Assembly (NCBI GenBank): GCA_036897095.1
Contig: JAYMSP010000126.1
Span: 1 to 64,000 of the forward strand
From: Plantago elongata
Taxonomy: Eukaryota; Streptophyta; Magnoliopsida; Lamiales; Plantaginaceae
Direction: 5' to 3'
DNA length: 64,000 nucleotides
Positions 39,085 to 51,910 of this stretch are shown piece after piece. The notes below the pieces were generated by a model. It did not search any database and had not been told where the DNA came from. It saw nothing but the letters and a program-made list of their open reading frames with translations. Both the position numbers and the translations under genes were made by a program. Positions within the stretch are counted from its first letter, which is position 1. The number at the start of each line of letters is the position of its first letter.

Positions 39085-39335
39085 CCAAGCGAGGGCTCGA
39101 CACGTTAGATAATGTAAACGAGGCGAGCTCGCGGCTCATGTTCGTTTATGTGACGGTTAATTCCGACTCGACTGGATAAAGTTCGTTAAGTTTAATTATT
39201 TTATCAAATGTATAAATAGATAAGGTTCGTTATTTTCGAGTTCGAGTTGAATTCAACCTCATTATAAATTATTTAAATTATATATTTTTTACACGTTTCT
39301 TTTAACGAGCCGGGCTCGGCTCATAAACATGACTA
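39085..39335. repeat. Dispersed 'gagctcg' repeat, copy 3
   Basis: It contains CTCGACACGTTAG, GCGAGCTCGCGGCTCATG, TTCGAGTTCGAGTTGAAT and ACGAGCCGGGCTCGGCTCAT. The GGCTCATG near the left and GGCTCATAAACATG near the right suggest terminal similarity, but I cannot define ends. Confidence 0.35.
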
Positions 39336-40202
39336 TGTGACATTATTGAACAAATTCAGGAAGAAAACCACTGAATTTTTTGGAAGTCTGATTGGTATAG
39401 AAATTAAATGGACATTGGATTTTAATAAAATTGTGTTTGAAATGAAATTAAAATGGTGATATTTGAAGTGTATTTTAGGCCAAATCAATTTTCATCAAGT
39501 CAAATGGTCGGGTTGATTACAATTGCGAAACAAACCGTACTTATATGATTATATTGCAAGAGCTCTAGACGGTTTCCGTTTATCCCAAGACAAGTTTCAT
39601 GGAGGTGCATGGTCAGCAGTAATAGTGATTAATAAATATGGTTTGTTTGACAAGATGCAGCTGAACTAACAAAATAATCATGACAAGTCAAAGTTACATT
39701 TTTACAAGGTAGCTAGGTAGGATAACCATATCCATCCCATGTTGATTGGGACTCTCCACCTCGTCAAGTATATGTACCTATCATTAGTTAGTGGAATTAT
39801 TAAATACAGGACCATTTTTATTAAATGTAGGACATAATTTTATATATTATAAAAAGTTTAACAAATTATATAAATATAAAATTAATATCATTTTTCATAA
39901 AACTTATCAAATTATCACATCTTCAAAAATATATGACCATATGTACACTACGATACCATAACGTAACAAAAATCAATATTACAAAATCAATAGTCATATT
40001 TTACAAATAATAATAAATGTAAGATCTTTATATTATTATTTATATTCATAGTCGTTAATATTTATTTAATTATTTAATAGTTAAATTAACTAACTTTAAA
40101 CAAATAATTTTAAAAAATATTTTAAAAAATTAAAAATTTAACTCTGATCTAACTAGGACGGTCCTGGTCAGTATTCAATTTATTTATTTTTAATTATTTT
40201 TA

Positions 40203-40218
40203 AAGCTCCGACCGGAGC
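40203..40218. repeat. GC-rich inverted repeat
   Basis: AGCTCCG and CGGAGCT form a short perfect hairpin around a 2-base loop, followed within 50 bases by further AGCTCCG and GGAGCTCCGG words. This is an isolated GC-rich patch in very AT-rich DNA. No function can be assigned. Confidence 0.5.
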
Positions 40219-40705
40219 TTGACAGCTCCGACCAGCCTGGTTGAAGTAATGGCCGGAGCTCCGGTGATAGATCTTCGTGTTCGTTCTTCGTGTTCTTCGT
40301 TATTCGTTTTTCGTATTTTTCCAAAAAAATTTCAATTTATTTGTTTGGATAATATGATTGGATCAAATAAACATGTTTAGATGTTTTTGTAAGTAAAAAT
40401 TTTAATTATTTATAATTATAGGACTATTTTATAAATTATAATAGTTGTGGTGTTATTTGTAGTATATAAAAGTGCATCGTGTGTTTACTAAAAGTTGTCC
40501 TCCGTTTAATATTTTTATTAGTTAATCAAGTCCACTTTTATTTCTCCCGATCGAGTATTCATACTCGTTATTTTTCTTTAATTGATTTATGGGTAAATAT
40601 CTTATATCTGGCTGTAAAGTTTAAGAAGAATTATACATTGCTTCGAAATATACATTGAAGGAATGTAGGGGACACCTCATTTGTGTTTGTGTGTATTTGT
40701 GTATT

Positions 40706-40725
40706 CAAAGCAAAGCAAAGCAAAG
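40706..40725. repeat. (CAAAG)4 microsatellite
   Basis: Four perfect CAAAG units in a row. Confidence 0.95.
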
Positions 40726-41821
40726 ACATACGCTTTTGAAGCATGCAAATGCACGTATGGATGTCGTTGCTTGTCTCTGTTTCAAGTAGGAGGAATGTGA
40801 AAATTGCTCAATTTTTAAGAAGAATATGCCAATCATGAATCAAATTGCCGTCGTCCCATTAAATAATATATATGTCACACTTTGATAATATATGGTTCGA
40901 TTCCATGGCAGTGGATTGTTTACCACCAGCTCTTACTCATAAAACATTTCAAGGAGTGTCATCTGATCCAATTGCAAATTTCCGTACAGTCCTAAACTTT
41001 ACAGATAATTTTTGAGTTTAAAAAATAAAATAAAGATATTTTTATAAAAATAATAAAATAAGAGTATTGATGTAATTTTGAGTTATCGTCTAAATATTCT
41101 AATATTAAAGTAGATTTAAAAATGGATATAAATGAAAATGAAAAATTTTAACAGGAATAATAAAAATAGTGAAGTGGAAAGTTTAAGATGGAACCGAGAA
41201 AGTAGTAATTAAAAAAATCATGCAGGTGTAAGTAGAAAATGGTTAATTCTCCCCACACCATGAGCTAGCTATATAATTAATTTTATATGCTCTTTTTTTT
41301 CTGTTTTCTTTTTCTTTTTTGTTGTTATAATGAATGATGATCCATATATAAACTCACATGGTTCATGTGCCGTCGATTAAGATGGATGTTCACAACATGA
41401 AAGGCGGAAGACATTTGGCGAAAAAATAAAAATATTTATAGTTAACTAACGTGTCACTTGACATTACGAATGACAATTATGAACATCAAGATACTTTTTC
41501 TGGGCTTAAAAATTTGACATGCGGTACTCGCGTGCGAACTTTTAACTTATTAATATTGTTAAAAAAATATTTTATTAATAATAATTTTATTATAATAGAA
41601 TTATCAATTATAGTATAATTTTTAATAAGATTAAACCATATAAAATATTACAATGAAAAGAGTAATTATGATGAGGGGTAAAATAGAAAAAATAAAAGTT
41701 AGGTACTTTAATTATTCTGATTTTCTTTTTTATAATAGTAATTGATATGCTGGTTGGTAGACTATGCATGAAAATTCAAGTTTGTAGTTAAACAAGCGGT
41801 CTTATTATTTTCAATTTAAAA

Positions 41822-41867
41822 TGGGCTGGAAGGAAGAATGTAAGCCCAATAGAAAGTCAAAAGCCCA
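41822..41867 (+). promoter_or_regulatory. Cluster of site II (TGGGCT) elements upstream of UVH1
   Basis: TGGGCT at 41822-41827 and its reverse complement AGCCCA at 41843-41848 and 41862-41867 form three copies within 46 bases, 139-184 bases before the UVH1 ATG. Site II elements in this spacing are known in promoters of plant housekeeping and cell-cycle genes and bind TCP factors. Use here is inferred from position. Confidence 0.5.
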
Positions 41868-42005
41868 TTGCACTACTCCCTTGGCGCCATTATCCGTTTT
41901 GACCCGACCCACTACAAAAGGTTCATTCCATTTTCCAAACTCCCCTTTTGCCGCTAATCCAAACTCAACCACCACCTGCCGCCAATCGCCGCCGTGAAAC
42001 CACCG

Positions 42006-45000
42006 ATGGTACAATTCCATGAGCACATAATCTCCGACCTCATAGAAGATACCACCGGCGGCCTGGTCGTCCTCTCCGCCGGTCTCAACCTCCCCAAACT
42101 AATAGCCTCTCTCCTCCGTCTCCACGACCCTTCGCAAGGCTCTCTCCTCATCCTCAACGCCTCCAATTCGCAGAAAAACTCAATCTCCGTACTAATCGAT
42201 GGAGTATCGGATACCGCCTCAATCACAGCCGAGCTTCAGGCGCACCACCGTATCTCGATGTACGCGGCCGGTGGAATTTACTTCATTACTGCTCGGATTC
42301 TGATCGTCGATCTGCTCACTCAGCGCCTCCCGACGACAAGTGTAGCGGGGATTATACTTCTCAATGCTCATTCGATTGCTGATACTTCCACTGAGGCGTT
42401 CATTGTGCGGATTCTGAGGTCTACGAATAGGTCACTGTATGTTAGGGCATTCTCTGATCGGCCACAGGCTATGGTTGCAGGATTTGCGAAAGCTGAGCGG
42501 ACTCTCAAGTGCCTTTTCCTCCGGAAATTACACCTCTGGCCGAGGTTTCAGGTGATTCGGTTCACTAACTCTTACTCTCAAGTAAAGTGGAAATTACTAT
42601 AGAATCAATTGATGTAATAATGTAGCAGTAGTAGTAAAGACTGTAGTGGAAATTTAAGCTCCTACTGATGTGGAAGATTACTGCACATTGAGATTTTTTC
42701 AGCCGAAATATCACAGTATAGGAATGTCGAATATGGAAATTATTGTAGAATCAACTTGAATTGCTTGTATGTTTAATGTCCTGGCTCAAGCTATCTACCT
42801 CATCCCCCACTATATTGATACATAATAAAATTCAGTGTTAATCTGTTGGGTGGATATAGGTATATGTTTCCCAGGATTTGGAAAGAGAACCACCGGAAGT
42901 GATAGACATTAGAGTCCCAATGTCACCGGTGATGGTTGGGATACAGAAAGCGGTGATCGAGGTCATGGATGCATGTTTGAAGGAGATGAGGAAGACAAAC
43001 AAGGTTGACGTGGAGGATTTGACCGTGGAGAATGGTTTGTTCAAGTCATTTGATGAAATTATAAGGAGGCAGCTTGATCCGATATGGCATACGTTAGGGA
43101 AGAGGACAAAGCAGCTGGTTTCAGATTTGAAGACACTGAGAAAGCTGTTGGACTATCTTTCCAGGTATTTGAGCACCGGCATTTCTTGATTAATAATAAG
43201 AGAAGAGAACACACACATCCAGTTGTAGTTTGATGAAAATCGGTCTGATAATGTTTAGACCAGGGTGTTACTGACTTGTAAAATCCAGGGTTTAACTATT
43301 TGTTGCTGGACAACTATAAAATTGACTCTGAGTTTGTCTCTTAATCATTTCTAGATACGATGCAGTTACCTACCTGAAGTATCTGGATTCGATCAGAGCC
43401 TCTGAGAGTTTCCGGTCTGTCTGGATCTTCGCAGATTCCAGTTACAAGATTTTTGAATATGCAAAGAAGCGTGTTTATCATTTCGGTAGGTCAGAAGATG
43501 AGAAGCCATGTGCACAGAGTAAGGGTGCAGCTTCCACAAAGAAAAAGCGAGACCGAGACACCAAGGATGGTGAGTTTGTCTTCTGTTAGTATTTCATGGT
43601 AGTGGACACCTTATTTGATGTTACAATGTTTGCATGATAACTAGTAAAATTAAGCATATAATTCATAAATACGTCAAAGTATACTGTACCTTTTCCGCCT
43701 CCCTCAGATGAAGACAAATTACTTTGTATCCATGCACTGAGTAATTGACTAATGTTGTTGTGGATACAGATGGCATTAAAGTGCTACATGATTCTACTGA
43801 ACTTCTCATTTAAATGTGCTTTTCATTTTTCATTCTAATGTGTAGGTTCTTCAGTAAGCACAACTAGTGGTGTATGTTTGCAAGAAGTATTGGAAGAGCC
43901 ACCAAAGTGGAAGGTTTTGCGTGTGAGTGAGTGAGATTTTCTTTACAAAACCTGCAACCCTAATTAGCTTGTTGAAAACAGTTGACTGAAATTTATATTT
44001 GGTGTTTACCTGTTGACATCGTTTTTTAGAAGTTAGAACCCAACGGTTTACTACTAGTCTCAGTGAACCATGATGGTGAGAATTTGTAGTGCTGGCAGGC
44101 AATCAGATTGAGGTTCATTTACTTAAGAGGAACAAATGCTTTAGATCAAATTGGTCTGTGTCCTTCTGATGTGTAATCACACAGTTTCTGTAATCATTTT
44201 TTCTTCTCCAGGATATTCTTGTGGAGATACAGGAAGAGAGACAAAAGAAATCTACGGCAGAAGAAGAACTAATAGTTGAAGACTGTTCCAGTGGTGATGA
44301 AAACGGCATCGTTCTAGTGGCATGCAAGGATGAACACTCATGCATGCAGCTTCAAGATTGCATTATAAGGGGCCCAGATAAGGTTTCTGGAGAGATCTCT
44401 TATTGCTCTCATCTTTTTATTTTTATAAAATTGTATTTAGATAACTCCCTTTTCTATTTGTTTTATTATGAAGGTAATGAGGGACGAATGGGAAAAATAT
44501 TTGCTCAGTAAAGTAGAGTTACAAGCTTTACCAAAATCAAATAAAAAGAAACCTAAAGCACCTAATGGTTTCGGAATTCTTGATGGAGCTGTACCTTCTG
44601 TTTCTGGACAAAAACCGGAAGGTACAAGTATGATTAAACAAGAAAATGATGCACTGCTTGCTGCGGCATATGAAATTAGCAAACAAGTTAAAAGGGATAT
44701 TGATGTAGAAGACAGTGGGGCTAAACCAAAACTTGGGAAAGGGAGGAAGAATAACACTAAAAAGAGAAAAATGATTGCTAAAAGTGGTCCTGAATCTGAG
44801 ACCAGTATTTCTGCGGCACCTTCCTTAAATCATGATGAGAAATCAGTTGAAAGTAATCCATCAATTTTGGGTCACCAACTTCAAAAAGCACCTGAAGATT
44901 ATATGGATGGAATGTTTCTGCGGAAGCATGTTCAAGGAGCGGCCCAGCTCCCACCGTTACATTTCCATGCCCTGGAAAGCGACCAAAGTGTACTTGACAT

Positions 45001-47412
45001 CTTACAGCCCTCCGTCATCATTGTGTACCACCCTGACATAGCTTTTGTCAGAGAGATTGAAGTCTATAAATCTGAAAATCCATGCAAGAAGTTAAAAGTG
45101 TACTTTCTATTCTATGAAAATTCTACTGAGGTGCGGAAATTTGAGGCAAGTGTACGCCGAGAAAATGGAGCGTTTGAGTCCCTGATTAGGCAGAAATCTC
45201 TCATGGTGATCCCTGTTGGTGAGGTTTGTCATCCTGTACTTGTATATATCTTCTCTGAGTTTTTTCCCTGTTGGTGAGTTTTTTTTTCTTATTTCATGCC
45301 CGACTGGTAAGGTCCATAAATTATACTGCTATATTTGTATAATTATATGTAATGGTGAGGATATCATTGTCCCACTTACTCAACATAATAGAGATGGCAT
45401 ATACTCCCTCAGTCCCGCTTACCTCTTTCCTTTTTGGGTTTCCCATAGAAAGATTATTATTCCACTTTTGGTAAATTTATATTCACTCTTTTCCGTACAA
45501 CAATCAATCCACTACTCAAATCGAATAATTACAAGTACAAAACTTAATATATCCATCTATGACACTACCATTATATTAGTATGAGTCCAATAGATTTCTT
45601 TAAACCGTGAAACTGAAAACCAACTATGATACCTTTCAAATGGGATGGAGGTAGTTTTCTTTTTATTTTTCCCCGTTCCCTATATTAACAGACAATGAAA
45701 AATGATATGATCCATGAGAGTCATGAGACTAGGACTAAAAGTTGTGGATCTGGCGCAGACTAATTTTAGTTTTCTGTCCATAGCGGAGAAAATGCAAAAG
45801 AGAAATTTGAATTACGTCTATCTAACTGTTTTATTTCTAAATGCCCTTATTTTGATGATTAAATCAAGGATTTGGGAACATGACGCTTAAATATTTACAG
45901 GATCTGATCATTTGTTTTACGGATTATCCTAGCTTATACCAGGGGTCTGCTATATTTGGAACTTACTTGATAGGTAGTTTTACAAGTTTGTTGGTGAATT
46001 GTATCTTTGTTGGTTGGATATTTGAGCCTTGTTGCTTGCTGGAATGAAGTCAGGCTTAATTTTGTACTTAAAATAAATTAAAATCCCCAGATCACAGAAT
46101 TGTTGTGTGCTGGTCTGTGGATCATAGAAGTTATTCTTAGTCAGCTGCCTGCTCTGCAATTATTGAATGTTACAGTTCTACTTGTACTTCAGGATGAGCA
46201 ATTTCTTGGAGTAAATTCATCCCTGGATCCACAATCTGTTTCTTCCCAAAACTCACTTACCAGAAAAGCTGGTGGTAGGAAGGAAGCAGAAAAGAGCATG
46301 CAGGTGGTTGATGGTTGAATAATTTATCATTGAATATTGATTTGAGTACAATCTCTGAGGGTGTTTGCACCTTTTTCCAGGTCATAGTGGACATGAGAGA
46401 GTTCATGAGCAGCCTCCCTAATGTGCTCCACCAAAAAGGCATGCAAATTATACCAGTGACCTTGGAAGTGGGAGACTACATACTGTCCCCATTGATATGC
46501 GTTGAACGTAAAAGTATACAGGACCTTTTTGGAAGTTTTGCATCTGGTCGTTTATATCACCAGGTGGAAATGATGTCCCGTTATTACCGGATACCTGTTC
46601 TCCTGATTGAGTTCTCTCAAGATAAAAGCTTTTCATTTCTGGTAATGTAAATCCTCTTCCCCTATAGACCCTAGTTAACACGAGCTTTTATTAGTACATA
46701 GAGAAACTTTTATTTACCAATTGGAGTAGAGTTTTATTGTTGTTGACAAAAATTGCTGATTTTGTTTGTGCAGTCTGCAAATGATATTAGTGATGATGTT
46801 ACACCTAATAGCATCATATCAAAGCTATCCCTGCTTGTTCTCCATTTTCCTCGTCTGCGTATTGTCTGGTCTCGTAGTTTGCATGCTACTGCTGAAATTT
46901 TCGCAACTCTAAAGGCAAATCAAGACGAGCCAGATGAAGTCAAGGCAATTAGAGTTGGAGTCCCATCTGAGGAGGGTATAATTAAAGATGATGTTCGGTA
47001 CTATTATTCTCCTACAATCCTCATGAAATTTATTGCGCTTTTTTATCACACATTAAAGTTGGTAGAAATTAAATTTTGTTTATCTCAGAAAATTAACAGC
47101 TGAAGTGATTTTCTTGTTGGTCCAATCCTAAGAAAGCGAAGTGATAAAAGTTCATTATAATATCTCCTTCGGAAGATGATCTGCTAAACTTTTGTTTGCA
47201 GAGCTGAAAACTTTAACACATCTGCAGTCGAATTCCTCAGACGACTACCGGGGGTAACAGACTCCAATTACAGGTCAATAATGGACGGCTGCAACAGCTT
47301 GTCTGAACTTGCTCTACTTTCATTAGAGAAGCTAGAAGGATTGATGGGAGGCCAAAAAGCTGCAAAATCCTTGAGAGAGTTTCTTGATGCCAAATATCCA
47401 ACCCTTATTTAG
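42006..47412 (+). CDS. UVH1: DNA repair endonuclease UVH1 (XPF/RAD1 homologue)
   Basis: Catalytic subunit of the nuclear XPF-ERCC1 structure-specific endonuclease, which cuts 5' of lesions in nucleotide excision repair and trims recombination flaps. Exons: 42006-42551, 42860-43164, 43355-43569, 43846-43922, 44212-44382, 44474-45223, 46193-46303, 46381-46641, 46774-46997, 47202-47412. The product has 956 residues, the length I recall for the Arabidopsis protein. A degenerate SF2 helicase-like half occupies the N-terminus ([26 protein letters not shown]). A charged linker lies near 480-580. The ERCC4 nuclease begins near 726 (VIVDMREFM) with catalytic D757 and E767-R768-K769...D773, all intact. 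Tandem helix-hairpin-helix motifs near the C-terminus ([13 protein letters not shown]) should bind ERCC1. Intron 6 contains a Stowaway-like MITE. A GTG-led frame 12 bases upstream is not the start. Confidence 0.97.
45404..45651. mobile_element. Stowaway-like MITE in UVH1 intron 6
   Basis: 248 bases flanked by TA. It begins CTCCCTCAGTCCCGCTTACC and ends GGGATGGAG, inverted as in Stowaway (Tc1/mariner-type) MITEs. It is non-coding and wholly intronic. Confidence 0.75.
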
Positions 47413-47910
47413 AACCTAGAGCCTGATGATGCTTTAAGAATCTTTTCCAATTATTCCTGTTGTGTTATTTATCTTGAAACATTTTTATTCTGTTGTTTTT
47501 AGGAATAGATTATAGATACCTATCAGTCCTCCCTTCTTCTCCTATACCATTTTCATATTTATTCTTTCATTCATCATGTAATCTGTATATCCAAAAACTT
47601 GAGAATAATTTATTGGTTGTTAACGGAACTTAGGCCATCTTTTTCTTTCTTTCTTTCTTCTTTTTCTTTTTTGTTGTTGTTGTTCCTTTTTGTTATTTGT
47701 TACAAGGGATATAAAACAATGCCTCTCTGGAGATGCCGTCTACCAGGCTATAAACATTGTACAAGCTTCAGTTTCTTTACTCTGTTTCACTTGTGTATAA
47801 TGCAAAACTGATGACCATCAGCATCATGTCCAACAGGTAGGGCGTGTCTGAACTATGAAAGGAGTAATTTCCCAACAAACTGAAAAATGTAATACAGTGA
47901 ACCTATCTTA
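47413..47910. other. Convergent 3' spacer between UVH1 and the cyclophilin-like gene
   Basis: The two genes are tail to tail with 498 bases between stop codons, so this is mostly two 3' untranslated regions. It holds a CTTT/TTTC pyrimidine run at about 47640-47675. No gene is seen. Confidence 0.6.
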
Positions 47911-50382
47911 CTAGTCAGCAAGATTTAACTCATGCCCACTTTTTATTCTTTGGATTTTCAATGGTACAGGATTTTCTAAAACTTCGACGTTAACGTTATT
48001 CCAGACCTCTGATTTTGTGGGAAGCTGGGCAATCTTTTCTGCAATCTCCATATCTTCTGGAAGCACCGAACCAAATACAGTGTACGACTTCTTCCACTCT
48101 TCGTGATTTGCTAAACTTATAAAGAATTCGGGGCCAGAACCAATCCATGCCACTGAACCCCTCCTAATGAGTGGACAGTGCTCAGTTTCAATTGCGTTAA
48201 ATATAGTTCCCTGGGCTTCTAGAGTTCCCTGAATAAGTGCAAACGGAGGGCCGTGGGTTGCCTGTGACATTAAATCAACAGCCATGAGTTGGAATTCTAA
48301 CATGCTAGACTTGGCAAGATCAAGGCAAAATGACGACTTAACATAATATCCACAAACTGATTACATTTGGACTTGATCATGAAGGAAAAAAAGAAGAAGA
48401 GAGAATGGAAAAGAAGTTGTAATCATACATCTTTTATGTGGTTTCCTCTGGTATCCCAAGATTGACCGCGGCCTTCAGCTCTATAAAAATTGCAACCAGC
48501 ACAGTGGCGCAGTGTCAGCAACTCTAGTATGTATGCAACTGAATTTGGGGAACATTCAGGTAAGAGCTGAAAATTTACAAAAAGCTTCATCAATACACTT
48601 TGAACATGCACAGAATCATCATGCATAACACCTAATATGATAATTTTACATGTAGCCCTATTATTTATCTTTGACTTGTGTATATCTCCATACAACTTAA
48701 AGAAAATATACAGAGGAGTTACAGGAGATTAGTATTAGTATCATGTAGTATGTACTATGTTAATTTAATGAAGTTAAATATTTGTACCTTGATGTGAAGA
48801 GTACCATGCTCTGTTTCCAAGCCGACAATGCCCTTCAATATAGGTAAGGAGCGGATTATTCAACTAGGAAAAGGTACATAACAAATTTACAGAGACATAA
48901 TGATACATGGGAGACGAGCAATTGGAGAAAGTATCTACATACAGTGACAAGCTACAAAATTAGACTAAACACAATAATAAAACTGAACAAGATGGTTATC
49001 CTCAGATTCATAACTCAATGCCAGTATTCCTTGCTCAATTGCAATGTTCAGTAATGAAACTAATCAAGGTCATATGCTGATAGTAAGTACCTGTCCTCTT
49101 CCAAAAACGAGGCCAGATGTCCACATGATTTTATTGCCTGTTTCCTGCTTATCTGGTACCAAGACATCCTTCTGTTTTTTCAGCCAACACTGAAACAGCA
49201 AACAAAATTCAATCATGCAATCGATCCATATGACACATTCAAATGAATAGCTAAATCTAACCAGCATCCAAAGCGCTCTAAAGCAAAGTTTGAATTCACA
49301 TAGAAACTCTAGTGGCATGATCAATACATGCTTAATGTATGCAGTATGCATTTCCACTAAGATACCTCAAAGGTAAAGAGTATAAAGACCACAGGAAACC
49401 ACATAGAACATAAAGTCTGATCCGGTTCTAATAGTTCCACAAGGCAATTATTACAGTAAACTTATAACTTCAGGCTCTCGTGGCCTGTTATCTTCACTTA
49501 GGGTAAAATTAGTTTTAGGCAATGGCGCAATGCATTACACTTCAAGATCTATTAACTTGTTCATACGCATATTCAATCACTATATGTTTTATACCACATG
49601 CCAAGTTTTTCCTCTAACCTTACACACAGTTTACGATATAATCATCCACCAGTCAACTTGTTCACCTACTCTTCAGACATCCAGTTCCAATAACACATCA
49701 TGCACAAATATCTCAATTCAAAATCTAAGATAAGTCAACCAATACGAAACTCACCAAACAGGATGATAGCTTCTTCAGTTTGGTATAATTTTGAGAGAAA
49801 AAAAACACATGAACACATCCAAAACTAAACCTATAACCAGGCATAAGCTTTCTTGCTCCTCACAAATCATGCCAAAAAGCAAACATAAACAGCAATCACA
49901 AAACAAATCCACAAATTCAATCAAACAACACATTACAATTTTAAGCAACCAAATAGTGTAGATCAAAACAGAAAGTTGCCACTCACCTCACCAAATTTAT
50001 CACCACAAGCCTGCTTATTCCCACAAAAAACCCAAGAATCACAAAGACAAGGCCCATCCGTCCCAGTACACATAGACTTACACGCCTTGCAACACTCTTG
50101 AGACGAATTGAACTTAAATTCAGTCCCCCATTTCACAGCAGCTCCCCAAAGCTCCAGATTTTGAACCCCTTTACAGCACCCATCACCATTGGAATCCGAG
50201 TTGTCACCACCAGAGCCCAAAGACTCAATCTTTGAGCTCAATGACGATGTGGGTCTGAGTATAGATGACATGAAAATGTAAACCATGGTGCAAGAAAACA
50301 AACCCATTGAAAGGAGGATCAGAGAACCCCATCTTGTGGGCTCTCGCTCGTTTGACTTACGACCAATTTGGTTGTTTCTCAT
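47911..50382 (-). CDS. Membrane-anchored Cys-rich protein with cyclophilin-like domain
   Basis: Predicted type II membrane protein of 342 residues. Minus-strand exons: 50382-49987, 49189-49091, 48832-48788, 48566-48429, 48261-47911. A basic N-terminus precedes a membrane segment at about residues 19-41. A Cys-rich stretch (Cys69, 70, 97, 98, 101, 105, 112, 114, 120, 126, 133) resembles a PAN/apple-like module. From about 155 to the end the pattern is cyclophilin: GIVGLETEHGTLHIKLLPECSPNSV, then FALIQGTL, then PEFFISLANHEEW, then YTVFGSV. Some active-site residues appear kept (an Arg, FFI, W), but the usual His before VFG is not, so isomerase activity is doubtful. I recall one Arabidopsis homologue, At4g17070, annotated as a peptidyl-prolyl isomerase. 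A secretory-pathway location is inferred. Start chosen at MRNNQIG; the frame also opens upstream at 50496. Confidence 0.85.
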
Positions 50383-51840
50383 TTTACGTTTCAAGAAAAG
50401 GTTTTCCGAGAGGATCCTTCTTGATTTCAGAAATTGAGAAGGACAATCATCCTTAGCTTGAGCTGGCTGAATTATAAGAGTGATGAGATGTATCAAAGTT
50501 GACTTGGAATTTTTGTTTCTACGTGGTAATTACACTATTGTGATGGAGTAGTAGTAGTTATTGTTTTGTTCTAGCAACAAGTACATACATAAATTAAGTA
50601 GGGGTTTAGGGATTTTTAATTCATTGCCTGTGACTACCTACTTTTTACTACTTTCACGTAAAATAATAAATACTGATCGACTCTTCTTTTTCAACTTTCA
50701 ATCCAACGTCACAACTTTTTTAAGAATTTAAATATATTAAAAACGATAAATTATATATTTGATTTCGAAAATTATAAGTGTAATAATTTTAAAGTTAAAC
50801 ATGTTTGATCTCGAACTTTAATATGCGTGAACAACTCGTATATCAATCTGCACAAGAATAAGGATATAGTGTACATAGTTATATACATAGTTATATACAT
50901 TAGGCCATCATATCGCCTAGATGATAATCCATGAATAACCGCACATCTTTAAGGGTAAGGACTCTAACGGCACAGAGATGAGACTAAATAGATTGTATCA
51001 TAGTTGATTCAATTCAAGGGTAGACGGTTGGTCGAGACAAAGCGTGACGAGAACATCGTACAATTTTAAGAGGGATGGATATAACGTTATAGTTAGATAG
51101 TTTAAAGGGATTGAGAACGTTATACAAAGCGACAAGATGCAAATGTATTTTCGGTTTCCATCAAGAACTTCATAGCTATGCAATCTTGCCCTAAAGCAAT
51201 CGTAATATCTTATGGTAGGAAGCATCAAGAATTCTTCAAGTTTGTGCACGAGTGAGGACAACATGACATATGGAGTTAGCTTATCAGCCGGAAAACAACT
51301 CATGAATAACTGCACAGCTCGTAAAGGAATATAGGTGTTTGTCACAAAGTTGAAAAGTGAATAATAAAAGAACTAATTAACTTGTTGACGGGTAATATTT
51401 TTTATAAATTATTTTTGGATGGTCATGATTATTATTATATAATGTGATATGAAAATAGGGCTTAATAGGATAAAAATGTGTGATTAGTTCTAATTGATAT
51501 GAGATGTAGGTTCATGGGTAATATCACACAAAAGCAACTTATATTGTAGTGATATCAATCGCGTTTATATTATGTAATAGTAGTACCTTACTATCGTTTT
51601 TATATCGAATATTCACACTGAATAATTTCGAAAGAAAACCATCCATAAACATCATCAATCCAACGTACATGTATATTAGATCATATTTGTTCCAGTAAAA
51701 ACGAATTGAAGAATTATGGGTGAGGTTTTCTGTTAGGCCGCGATATAACCAACGTAGCGCGCTTAGATCCGCGTGGAAATAGGAATCGGTTTCCTTTTCC
51801 CTCACAGAGTTTTAAATATTTAAATAAAATAAATACTACA
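50383..51840. other. Bidirectional upstream region, cyclophilin-like gene and LSM6
   Basis: Divergent intergenic DNA. A 115-codon minus-strand frame at 50998-51345 resembles no family known to me and lacks splice or promoter support. No other gene is seen. Confidence 0.45.
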
Positions 51841-51849
51841 GCACATCCT

Positions 51850-51910
51850 CAACACCTCAAACCCTATTCCCCTTAGCTTCCTTCAATCGATCTCTTTCCC
51901 TTCTCTTCAG
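51850..51910 (+). promoter_or_regulatory. LSM6 leader exon with telo-box
   Basis: AAACCCTA (51859-51866) is a telo-box, frequent near transcription starts of plant RNA-processing and translation genes. It is followed by a pyrimidine-rich stretch ending CTCTTCAG before GTAATTTTTC, a good donor at 51911. The matching acceptor (TGGCAG) ends at 52632, so the 5' untranslated region contains a 722-base intron just upstream of the ATG. Confidence 0.6.

Larger units (their letters stand above)
34490..41820. other. Long AT-rich gene desert
   Basis: About 7.3 kb without a supportable gene. It holds a diverged tandem duplication (about 36541-36750), a GAA microsatellite (36972-36999), a large degenerate minisatellite (37220-38035), a dispersed repeat copy (39085-39335), a small GC-rich inverted repeat (40203-40218) and a CAAAG microsatellite (40706-40725). 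Many stretches are over 75% AT by eye. No domain-bearing frame is present. Confidence 0.6.

Noticed and set aside
41994-42602. UVH1 start at position 41994
   Set aside because: That codon is GTG; the first ATG in a sensible context is 42006, and it gives a 956-residue product matching the family length.
50998-51345. 115-codon minus-strand open frame upstream of LSM6
   Set aside because: No recognisable domain, no splice partners, and composition typical of chance frames. I cannot support it as a gene.
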